From: JAHBXE01 sp044222195
GTDB lineage: Bacteria; Planctomycetota; Phycisphaerae; Phycisphaerales; UBA1924
NCBI GenBank assembly: GCA_044222195.1
Contig: JBGANS010000007.1
Location: 62,001-126,000 of the forward strand
Reading direction: 5' to 3'
Length of the DNA: 64,000 nucleotides
A model generated the notes under the pieces. It worked only from the letters and a program-made list of their open reading frames with translations. It did not search any database and was not told the DNA's origin. Made by a program: the position numbers and the translations under genes. This document shows positions 15,598-24,104 of the stretch, in pieces (within the stretch, counting starts at the first letter, position 1; each line of letters opens with the position of its first letter).

Positions 15598-17865
15598 CCT
15601 GGCCACCGTCACCACCACCGCCTTGCTCGCCGGCTGATTGCTTCCCGCCGACACGTGCTCCACCGGAACAAGCACATTGGCCTCCGGGAAGTACGCCGCG
15701 ATGCACCCACGCGGAATTTCATACTCCACCACCTGAAACCCCCGCCCCACCCGCTCCCCACTCGCAGCGCGGCTCGTGATATCCACCGAATCGCCCGCCG
15801 CCAGCCCCCGCTCTTCCATATCCGAAGCGTTCATGAACAACACACGCCGCCCACCCCGCACACCCCGGTACCGGTCATCCAGTCCATAGATCGTCGTGTT
15901 GAACTGATCATGCGACCGGATCGTCGTCAACACCAGTTCCCCAGCCCTTGCCCGCTTCGACGGAATCGGATGCACCGTGAACTTCGCCTTCCCTGTATCC
16001 GTCTCAAATCGTCCCTCGCGAACCGGGCTCGGGAGATAGAACCCCGCCGCCGCTCTCGCATTGAAGTCTGTGAAGCCTGGAACCACCTTCGCAATGTGAT
16101 GCCGAATCACGCCGTAGTCAGCGCTCATCCGTTCCCAGTCCACCCCGCCAGGCCCGAGGACCGCTCTCGCCATCCCGCACACGATCGCCACTTCACTTCG
16201 AAGTTCCACACTCGCCGGCTCAAGCACCCCTCGCGAGGCGTGCACGTGACTCATCGAGTCCTCAACCGTCACGAACTGCTCACCACCGCTCGCCACATCC
16301 TTCTCTGTTCTCCCCAGCGTCGGCAGGATCAGCGCCCGCTCACCCGTCACCAGGTGCGACCGGTTCAACTTCGTTGACACCTGCACGGTCAGCCGGCACT
16401 TCCGCAGCGCCGCCGCCGTGAACTCCGTATCCGGCGTCGCACTCAGGAAGTTCCCACCCATTCCCACAAACACACGCACACGGCCCTCGTGCATCGCCCT
16501 GATCGAATCGACCACATCCAGCCCATCACGCCGCGGCGGGTTGAATCCGAACTCCTTCCCCAGGTTTGCCAGAAACCACTCCGGCATCCGCTCGCAGATG
16601 CCCATCGTTCGATCGCCCTGGACATTCGAATGTCCACGCACCGGGCACGGTCCGGCTCCGGGCCGACCCATGTGCCCACCGAGCAGCAGCAGGTTCACAA
16701 TGCTCTGGATGTTCCCGACCGCGTTCTCGTGCTGCGTAATCCCCATCGCCCAGCAACAGATCATCCGCCGCGAGTTCAAGGCCACCCGTGCCGCGTCATC
16801 GATCACGTTCCGCGGCACACCAGCGCCATCGATGATCGAGTCCCAACTCTCGTCGAGGATGTCCCTGGCGAACTCTTGAAACCCTTCGGTCCGCAGCGCG
16901 ATGAACTCGTGCGCGAGAAGCGTGTGCGCGTGATGCACATCCTCCTCCAGCATCCGCTTCATCACACCTTTGAGAAACGCCACATCGCCGCCGACTCGCA
17001 CCGGAACGAACAGGCTGGCGATCGGTGTTCCTGAACCGATCAGCCCCGACAGCTCCTGCGGGTGCTTGAACCGTACCAGGCCGGGTTCCTTGAGTGGATT
17101 GACGCTGACAATCGCACATCCCCGCCGCGAGGCCGATTGCAGCGCGCTCAGCATCCGCGGGTGGTTGGTTCCGGGGTTCTGCCCGATGATCCAGATGGAG
17201 TCGGCGAGGTCGAAGTCCTCGAGCCGCACGGTGCCCTTGCCGACGCCGATCACTCTCGACATCGCGTACCCGCTCGATTCGTGGCACATGTTCGAGCAGT
17301 CGGGCAGGTTGTTGGTTCCGAACATCCGCACGAAGAGCTGATACAGGAACGCTGCTTCGTTGCTGGTTCGTCCGGATGTGTAGAACGTGGCCGCGTCGGG
17401 GCCCGACAGCGACCCAAGTTCTTCCGCGATGATCGCGAAGGCCTGATCCCAGGTGAGGGCCCGGTAGTGTCCACCCTGGCGATCGAGCAGCATCGGATGC
17501 GTCAGCCGCCCTGCGCGGTCGAGCCACACATCAGACTGCGCCGCCAACTCGTGGACCGTGTGCCGGGCAAAGAACTCGGGAGTCGCCCGGGTTCGCGTGG
17601 CTTCCGATGCTACGGCCTTGGCCCCGTTCTCGCAGAACTCCGCCGCGGCACGGTCGTCAGGATCTGGCCACGCGCAGCTCGGGCAATCGAATCCTTCCTT
17701 CTGATTCACCTTCAACAGGGTCGCCAGCGAACGTCGTACGCCCATCCCGCCCAAAGCCACTTGTGCCGACTTTACGATTGCGGGAAGTCCCGTCGCCGAG
17801 CGCGGGAGCGACCCTGTGCGTGCGGGAGTGTGTTCTGGTGGCGGTTGTGCCGAGGGCGTGTCCAT
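15586..17865 (-). CDS. FdhF/YdeP-family molybdopterin oxidoreductase
   Basis: A 759-residue relative of the formate dehydrogenase alpha subunit, of the YdeP type. Characteristic segments are FDCPSCAWPDP near residue 60, the TFYTSGRTSNEAAFLYQLF block, DCSNMCHESSGYAM near 190, GQNPGTNHPRML, and the C-terminal molybdopterin dinucleotide-binding domain with TIRSHDQFNTTIYG. The full N-terminal 4Fe-4S Cys pattern of classical formate dehydrogenases is not seen, as in YdeP homologues. The substrate is unknown. No electron-transfer partner subunit or fdhD lies beside it. It sits just downstream of the exopolysaccharide run on the same strand (33-bp gap), perhaps by chance. Confidence 0.9.
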   Translation of the reverse strand: MDTPSAQPPPEHTPARTGSLPRSATGLPAIVKSAQVALGGMGVRRSLATLLKVNQKEGFDCPSCAWPDPDDRAAAEFCENGAKAVASEATRTRATPEFFARHTVHELAAQSDVWLDRAGRLTHPMLLDRQGGHYRALTWDQAFAIIAEELGSLSGPDAATFYTSGRTSNEAAFLYQLFVRMFGTNNLPDCSNMCHESSGYAMSRVIGVGKGTVRLEDFDLADSIWIIGQNPGTNHPRMLSALQSASRRGCAIVSVNPLKEPGLVRFKHPQELSGLIGSGTPIASLFVPVRVGGDVAFLKGVMKRMLEEDVHHAHTLLAHEFIALRTEGFQEFARDILDESWDSIIDGAGVPRNVIDDAARVALNSRRMICCWAMGITQHENAVGNIQSIVNLLLLGGHMGRPGAGPCPVRGHSNVQGDRTMGICERMPEWFLANLGKEFGFNPPRRDGLDVVDSIRAMHEGRVRVFVGMGGNFLSATPDTEFTAAALRKCRLTVQVSTKLNRSHLVTGERALILPTLGRTEKDVASGGEQFVTVEDSMSHVHASRGVLEPASVELRSEVAIVCGMARAVLGPGGVDWERMSADYGVIRHHIAKVVPGFTDFNARAAAGFYLPSPVREGRFETDTGKAKFTVHPIPSKRARAGELVLTTIRSHDQFNTTIYGLDDRYRGVRGGRRVLFMNASDMEERGLAAGDSVDITSRAASGERVGRGFQVVEYEIPRGCIAAYFPEANVLVPVEHVSAGSNQPASKAVVVTVARSVV

Positions 17866-17898
17866 GCTCGGCGGGAGTCTACCCCGGCGGGCGAACGA

Positions 17899-20800
17899 TC
17901 AGGGCTTGTCCGCCTGCACCAGCGAACGGACCTTTTGAAGTTTTTCGATCAGGTACGGCTCAAGCGTCGAGGGATCGATCGCCGCGGCCAGGTCGGCGGC
18001 TTCGCGGCGCTCAGACGCCGCGCCGGTGGCCAAGGCCGTTGCGAGGCCGATGACCGCAGATCGGACGGGGGATTCGGCGGGCGTATCGGTGCCCAGCGCC
18101 TTGCGGAACGCGTCTATCGCCCTATCTCGCTTGCCGGCCTGCAACTCGGCCCATCCGAGCGTGTCGTAATACGACGGTTCCGGAGCGATTGTGATGGCCT
18201 CAGCGCTCAGGCGCCTGGCCCGCTCGATTCCGTCGCGATCGGTGTTCTGGCGAAGCAAACTTGCCGCCAGGTTGTTCTTCGCGGCGGCCTGACCGACCGG
18301 TGAGAGTCCTGGCAGTTCAGTCACGCGTTCCCACGCCGCGGCGGCGGCGGCAAAGTCGCCGGCATCGGCCGCGGAATCAGCCGCCATCGACCAGGCCTTG
18401 GCGTCAGAGCCCTTCATCAGGGCAATGCGTTCATAGGTCCGGGCCGCCTGGCGGAAGGCGCTGTCGCCGCCGGTTCCGGCCTTGCGCTGCCGCAGGCCGA
18501 TCGCGTGCTGGATGGAGCCGAGTGTGGAAAGAGAGGCTTCATCACCCGCGACGTCAACCGCCCGTTGAGCGAGCCCGAGGGCGGTGTCGAGGTCGCCCTC
18601 GCGCTCAGACAGGAGTGAAGCAAGATTGTTCAATGAAATGGGGCGACGATTGTCGAGCGCGTTGGCTTTTTCGTACGCGGACCTCGCGGCGGGGAGATCG
18701 TTCAACCGGTGACTCACGACTCCCAGCGCTTCCCAAACGGAGGCGGTCGCCGTGTCAGGTCGCTGGGTCAGGCTTTGCAACGTGGACTTGGCTTCGGAAA
18801 GCAACCCGGCGGACTCGGAGGGAAACCGCGACGCGAGCACGGAGAGGGCACCGGCCGCGGCGAGTTGCTGATCGGCGGAGTCGGGCGGCAGGAGTGGGCG
18901 GACTTGTTCGATCCAGGATCGAGCGGTGGAAAGATCCGGAACGACTTCCGCCGCGGCACGCAGCCAAATGGCGGCCCGGACGTTTCCGGAGGACGCCGTC
19001 AACGGGGCGAGCAACTCGCGTGCGCGGGCCTCTTGTCCGGAGGCGATCAGGAGGCGCGTCTGGATGTTGAGCACCCCCAGTGACGTGGGAGCTTCAGGAT
19101 CCGCGACGGCTTTCTTGACCCAGGGTTCGAGAACGGCGAGGCCGCCTCGATAGTCGTGCAGATTCAGGCGTGCCTGCGCGATGGCCACGTCCGGTTCGGC
19201 GGAAGTATCCGTGTCTCGCCACACCGTGGCGGCGGCGATCAGGTCTGTCCAGCGGCCCATGTTCAGGAACAACTCCGCCGCGGCGCGGGCCAGGCGTGCG
19301 TCGGACGGCGCCGCGGACCTGGCGCGGCCGATGAGCACGGCGGCCTTCTCGGGGTCCCGGTTTGCGAGGCGCTGGGCGAGGTACATCTGAAGCGGGGCGA
19401 CGCCGGGAAACTGTTCGGCAAGTACCAGCACCCGATCGGGCCGGTCGAGGTCTCCCCGTTGGCGAGCCTCTTCCAGCGCCTTGAGCACGTCGGAAGCGCC
19501 GGCCATGGCCGGGTCGTCGGCCATCGCAGCGATCATGGGAGCAAAATCGAGCGATCCATCGGAGGTGGCGGCAAGGCGGGCTTGCTCAAGGAGAACTTTC
19601 AGCGCCGCGCTCGCGGGGGCAGCCTTGATAGCGCGCTGAGCGACGTCCATGGCGGAGGGGGCGTTGCCGCGGGCGAGAAGCGAAGTGATGTAGGCTCGCC
19701 AGTACTCATCGGCCGCGGGGTTGGCGGTCACGGCCTCCTCAAAGTGTTTGTTGGCCGTCGGGATGTCGTTGCGGTCGTCCGCGAGTCTCGCGAGCATTGC
19801 GGACTCGGCGCCGGCAACTCCTGTCTTTTCCAGGCGATCCATCACGGCCTGAACGCCTGATGGATTGCCGCGGCGCTGGTGGAAACGGGCCGCGAGGAAG
19901 AGCCGGTCCGCATCGACAGAGGGGTCGTTGATGATCCGTTGGAAGACCTTGCCGGCGTTGTCGTCCTGCCGCTGCTGCACGTATGCCTCGGCGAGATCAA
20001 CCAGCAGGGACACCGGCGAGGAGGCGCTGGAGGCCGGCCCCTGCGCATCGATCTCTTCAAGGGCTCGAAGAGCCACGGCGGAGGCTTCGGGTCCCTGGCC
20101 GAGCAGCATTCGTGCGGCGGCGTGGCGTGCGGAGGGATCGGCGGTCGCGTCTGAGGCAACGCGGGTGAGCAGGTCCCGGGAGCGGGTAAAGTCGCGAGTG
20201 CGCTGGTACAGGGATGCGAGTTCGAGGGCGATGGGGCCGGACCGCGGCGCCAGCGCCAACGCGTCGACCAGTTGAATCACGGCCCGGGCTTCGTCAGCGC
20301 GAATGCCGCGCTTGGCGTCGGACATGAGGAGCGCGCGTGCAAGAAAGAGCTTGGGTTCGACGAGCTTGGGGTTGGTGGTGACGACCTGCGAGAGCATCGC
20401 GATCGCGGTGTCGCGGTCCTTGGGGGTGGGCGATCCGCCGGCCGAGCGGAGCAGGACCCTTGCTCGGGCGGTTCGGACGACCGCGTCTTCGGCCGCGGTC
20501 CGATCAAGGGCGGCGAGTTTCTGGTAACGGGCGATGGTGCGTTCGATGAACTCGGCGTCGGCGATCGCCGCGCTGGACCAGAGGCAGGCTCGCTGGACGG
20601 CGATCTCCTCGACGAACCGATCGCCGAGGGCGATCCACGTCGGCAGCGCGTCGGCGTGGCCGGTCTGGTCGAGATACTGGGCGACCGCGAGGCGAGAACG
20701 CGCGTTGTCCGCGGCGGCGGCGGCGGCCCGTACCACCGCGAGGCCTTCGACGACCCGGCCCAGGCGTGCCAGTTCCATCGCTCGAGCGAGGGCAACGCCC

Positions 20801-22623
20801 GGAGAAGATTCGTTCATGGCGGCGGCGCGGTCGAGACATTCTTTCTCGATGCCGAGGCGTTCCGAAGCGCTGACTGAGGCCAGTCTCTGGAGGGTGTGCT
20901 CCGCGAGAGGTGTATCGGCGGCGAGCGCGGCCCGAGCAACAGCGAGGGCCCGGGGTGCTTGCTCGGTCCTGGCCAGGAAGAGGATGTGGACGGGGAGAAG
21001 GCGCTCCCAGACAGCACGCATTTCGGGCCCGGGCCCGGCCCGTTCAACCTGGGCGATCACCCGTTCGAGCGTGGAGAGTACATTGGCGGGGCTCGGTCCG
21101 CCGGGGCTTCCTTGCTGGACGAGAGAGGCCTGTGACTCGAACCACAGCGCGTTGACCGTCGGGCTTTCCGGCGCGATCAGCAGCGCCTGGGTCGCCGCCT
21201 CGACCGCTTCCTGGGCGTGCCCCTCGTTGAGGTGGGTCTCCGCCCGCCGGGCGCAGGGGTACCACCAGCTGACGCACACCGGGGACTCGGAAGCGGCTTT
21301 CCAGGACTGGCGGGCATCGTCAAGCCGCGAGAGAGCTGCGTAAGACTCACCGAGCATGACCAGGAAGACAGGTTCGGACCTGTTGGTCGCCTTGATGATC
21401 GCCTTCAGGGTCTCAACGTTGACCTTCGGATCGGAAACGCGTGCCGGGTCTGCGATGGGAAGTGCCTGGGCCCACGCCGTGGCGCGGTAATCGTCTTTGC
21501 GGGTTTCCAGAAGACGGGCGATGGCCTCCGCGCGCTGACGCAGGTTTGGATCATTGGATTGAAAGAAGGCCATGGCCTGGAAGGCGAGCACCTCTGAATC
21601 AGCGTGGTCGGCGTGCGACGACTCAACGAGGGAAGCGAGGGCGGTCCGGTCGGCCTGCTGCCAGAGGCGTCGGGCCAGCGTTCTCAAGAGCCCGAGTTCG
21701 AGACGGTCTGCAGGGGCATTGGGATTCTGCGAACGCCATTGGCGCAGAACTCCGAAGGAGAGATCGAACGCCTGAACGCGGTCGAGAAGGTCCACTGCAC
21801 GAGACACGAAGTCAGCGGTCGGGAACACCACATCGCGTTCTACCGACGCGGAACGAGGGTCGAGGCCGACGGCCTGCGCGAGCTTGACTCGGGCGATGCG
21901 GATGTCGTCGGGTGTGGGCTCAACGAGATAGGACGCGGCCAGAATCAACTGAGCGACTGGACTGTCGGGGTGCGAAGCGGCGAGCGCTTGGGCTCCACGG
22001 CGGGCGTCGTTTCTGCGTTCGGTCTTGCCCCAGCTCTCGAGCCGGATGAGGTGTCCCTGGAGATCGAGCGGAGCGAGTTCCAGGAGCCGGTCGACCACGG
22101 AGTCGAGGCGTGCGGCGTACAGCTTGGCGGCCGTAAGGGCGATCGCTTCCTCGCGTAGAACTTCGATGTGCTCGGGCCCGGCGGAGGCGAGTTTCGCGGG
22201 CCGCAGGCGCTCGGCCTCATCGCGGGCTTCCACGTAGGACCCGGCCTGGTTACAGAGCTTCAGGAGCGCGAGGCGAGCCGCGGAATCGTCCGGGCGGAGG
22301 GTGAGGTATTGCACGTAGGAGCGGACGGCGCTTCGCAAGTGTGCGTAGTCGGGCTCATCGAGGGCCTGGCCTGCCTTGGCAAGGGCGAGCCAGACTTCGG
22401 CGTCGCCGGTTCGGCCACGCTGCACGTATCGGCCGAGTTCCTCGATCGTCTTGCGGTAGCGCCCCTGGGCGAAAGCGGCGAGCCCTTCGCGCCGATGGGC
22501 GTCGGTTCGGCGGTTGGTCTGCCAGCGGCGGACTACAAAGAGAGAGAAGGCCGCTCCGAGCACGACCACGGCCACGACGGCCACGAGCAGCAGTCTGCGG
22601 ACCGTCTTTGGCTTCAACCTCAT
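17899..22623 (-). CDS. Giant TPR-repeat protein of the exosortase/exopolysaccharide locus
   Basis: A 1574-residue protein from the ATG at 22623, which overlaps the stop of the sugar-transferase gene as ATGA. It has a single transmembrane helix right after MRLKPKTVRR and then tetratricopeptide-like alpha-hairpins along the rest of its length (for example ALAKAGQALDEPDYAHLRSA and AYEKANALDNRRPISLNNLA). Large TPR proteins are common companions of exosortase loci and of polysaccharide secretion machines, where they scaffold assembly. Exact homology to the PEP-CTERM TPR lipoprotein family is not claimed because no lipobox is visible. It ends the collinear polysaccharide run. Confidence 0.85.
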   Translation of the reverse strand: MRLKPKTVRRLLLVAVVAVVVLGAAFSLFVVRRWQTNRRTDAHRREGLAAFAQGRYRKTIEELGRYVQRGRTGDAEVWLALAKAGQALDEPDYAHLRSAVRSYVQYLTLRPDDSAARLALLKLCNQAGSYVEARDEAERLRPAKLASAGPEHIEVLREEAIALTAAKLYAARLDSVVDRLLELAPLDLQGHLIRLESWGKTERRNDARRGAQALAASHPDSPVAQLILAASYLVEPTPDDIRIARVKLAQAVGLDPRSASVERDVVFPTADFVSRAVDLLDRVQAFDLSFGVLRQWRSQNPNAPADRLELGLLRTLARRLWQQADRTALASLVESSHADHADSEVLAFQAMAFFQSNDPNLRQRAEAIARLLETRKDDYRATAWAQALPIADPARVSDPKVNVETLKAIIKATNRSEPVFLVMLGESYAALSRLDDARQSWKAASESPVCVSWWYPCARRAETHLNEGHAQEAVEAATQALLIAPESPTVNALWFESQASLVQQGSPGGPSPANVLSTLERVIAQVERAGPGPEMRAVWERLLPVHILFLARTEQAPRALAVARAALAADTPLAEHTLQRLASVSASERLGIEKECLDRAAAMNESSPGVALARAMELARLGRVVEGLAVVRAAAAAADNARSRLAVAQYLDQTGHADALPTWIALGDRFVEEIAVQRACLWSSAAIADAEFIERTIARYQKLAALDRTAAEDAVVRTARARVLLRSAGGSPTPKDRDTAIAMLSQVVTTNPKLVEPKLFLARALLMSDAKRGIRADEARAVIQLVDALALAPRSGPIALELASLYQRTRDFTRSRDLLTRVASDATADPSARHAAARMLLGQGPEASAVALRALEEIDAQGPASSASSPVSLLVDLAEAYVQQRQDDNAGKVFQRIINDPSVDADRLFLAARFHQRRGNPSGVQAVMDRLEKTGVAGAESAMLARLADDRNDIPTANKHFEEAVTANPAADEYWRAYITSLLARGNAPSAMDVAQRAIKAAPASAALKVLLEQARLAATSDGSLDFAPMIAAMADDPAMAGASDVLKALEEARQRGDLDRPDRVLVLAEQFPGVAPLQMYLAQRLANRDPEKAAVLIGRARSAAPSDARLARAAAELFLNMGRWTDLIAAATVWRDTDTSAEPDVAIAQARLNLHDYRGGLAVLEPWVKKAVADPEAPTSLGVLNIQTRLLIASGQEARARELLAPLTASSGNVRAAIWLRAAAEVVPDLSTARSWIEQVRPLLPPDSADQQLAAAGALSVLASRFPSESAGLLSEAKSTLQSLTQRPDTATASVWEALGVVSHRLNDLPAARSAYEKANALDNRRPISLNNLASLLSEREGDLDTALGLAQRAVDVAGDEASLSTLGSIQHAIGLRQRKAGTGGDSAFRQAARTYERIALMKGSDAKAWSMAADSAADAGDFAAAAAAWERVTELPGLSPVGQAAAKNNLAASLLRQNTDRDGIERARRLSAEAITIAPEPSYYDTLGWAELQAGKRDRAIDAFRKALGTDTPAESPVRSAVIGLATALATGAASERREAADLAAAIDPSTLEPYLIEKLQKVRSLVQADKP

Positions 22624-24092
22624 GAGCGCAGGATTCCTCGCACCGCCAGGTGGACCGTCTTCCAGATGATGTAGAGATCGAGCCAAAAGTTGGCCTGCTC
22701 CACATATTGGATGTCGTACTTGATCCACTCCTGGAAGTCGGCGCCTTTGGCGCGGGTTCGCTTGATCTGCCACAGGCCGGTGACGCCGGGAAGGACGCTC
22801 AGGCGGGCTTCGCGCCAGGGCGGGCAGCACTGGTTCTCGGACCGGGGGCTGGGCCGGGGACCCACGACGGACATGTGGCCCATGAGCACGTTGAGGAACT
22901 GCGGCAGTTCATCGATCTGGCACTTGCGCATGATCGCGCCCATCTTGGTCAGGCGAGGATCGTTGTCCATGAAGAACTGCGGGCCGTCGGCGAGGTTCTT
23001 GTTCTCGGCGAGGAGCTTTTTCTTGATTTCCTCGGCGTCGGTCCGCATGGAGCGGAACTTGATGCAGCCGAACTCTCGCCCGCCTCGGGACTCGCGACGG
23101 TGGATGAAGAAGATCGGGCCGGGGTTTTCGAGGTAGATCGCGAGCATGAGGAAGGGGTAGAACGGAAGGGTAAACGCGAGGGCGAGGAGGCAGAAGGCAA
23201 GGTCGAACGCGCGTTTGGAAAGGTCGGCCAACAGATTGGACTTGCGGGCTTTGACGCTGCCGAAAGTTGGGGCGTCGGTCGGTTCAAGATCCAGCCAGCG
23301 GATCTCTTCCGGGACGGGACGGGCCTCGGGAGAGTCCCACAGCACGGCAGGACCGACCGCCGAGGCGGCGGGGGGAAGAGCACGGCCCGAGCCGATCCAG
23401 ACGGGGCCGGTGAAGCGAACGGAGGGTTCGGGCGTGACACCCTCGGGGGCCCATACGCGGGGAGACACCTCGCGGATGTTGTGGATGGTCGAGTCTGGTC
23501 GGCGCCACGCGGTGACAAGGTCGCGAACAAACGCGGCGACCTCGACGTCCGATTGCTTGTCGTACACCCGGCCCCGCGCGGACATGGTCCACCGGTCTTT
23601 CTGGCGGATCGCGTAGCGGAGGCGCTGCCAGCCGCCGCGTGGGTCCTTGGCCGCCTGCCAGATCTGGGCGATGTCCCGGTCGGGTGTGAGGGCGATTCGG
23701 GCGAGACGCGTGTCGGAGCCGCCGTAGTCGCGGGTGAAGCGGATGAAACGATCGTCTTCGTCGGTGACAATGAACTCGCGGTAGCCGCGGGATCGGGAAT
23801 CGGTCAGCCGGACGAACATGAGGTCGGCGTTGAGCCAGGAAATCTGCTCGACGATGGTGACGAGGCGGAAGATCGCCATGGTGCGAGGGTCGGCGAGGAG
23901 GAACAGCTCGGCGTGCGGGACGATCTCGGAGGGCTCGCCCTGGCGCACGACCTGGATGCCACGCGAGGCCCAGAACCGCGTATGGAGCTGCATGGGGTCG
24001 AGGCCCCAGATCGTGTGAGCGGGCGCGGCGGCATGGGCCGGGCGCAGCGGCTCGGGACGGCTCAAGGGGGAACTGGTGAGCGAGGCGGTCAT
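22620..24092 (-). CDS. Initiating sugar phosphotransferase (undecaprenyl-phosphate type)
   Basis: Transfers a sugar phosphate from a nucleotide sugar to the lipid carrier, the first membrane step of exopolysaccharide synthesis. The C-terminal 200 residues are a bacterial sugar transferase domain: KRAFDLAFCLLALAF membrane hairpin, NPGPIFFIHRRESRGG, FKFRSMR-like IKFRSMRTDAEE, DELPQFLNVLMGHMSVVGPRP and PGVTGLWQIKR. The N-terminal half is unlike the usual multi-helix or PssA-like forms. It contains a stretch (about 205-265, with EPSVRF-GPVWIGSG) resembling a left-handed-helix nucleotide-sugar domain. It precedes the TPR gene with an ATGA overlap. Confidence 0.92.
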   Translation of the reverse strand: MTASLTSSPLSRPEPLRPAHAAAPAHTIWGLDPMQLHTRFWASRGIQVVRQGEPSEIVPHAELFLLADPRTMAIFRLVTIVEQISWLNADLMFVRLTDSRSRGYREFIVTDEDDRFIRFTRDYGGSDTRLARIALTPDRDIAQIWQAAKDPRGGWQRLRYAIRQKDRWTMSARGRVYDKQSDVEVAAFVRDLVTAWRRPDSTIHNIREVSPRVWAPEGVTPEPSVRFTGPVWIGSGRALPPAASAVGPAVLWDSPEARPVPEEIRWLDLEPTDAPTFGSVKARKSNLLADLSKRAFDLAFCLLALAFTLPFYPFLMLAIYLENPGPIFFIHRRESRGGREFGCIKFRSMRTDAEEIKKKLLAENKNLADGPQFFMDNDPRLTKMGAIMRKCQIDELPQFLNVLMGHMSVVGPRPSPRSENQCCPPWREARLSVLPGVTGLWQIKRTRAKGADFQEWIKYDIQYVEQANFWLDLYIIWKTVHLAVRGILRS

Positions 24093-24104
24093 ACGTTTGG
24101 CCGG

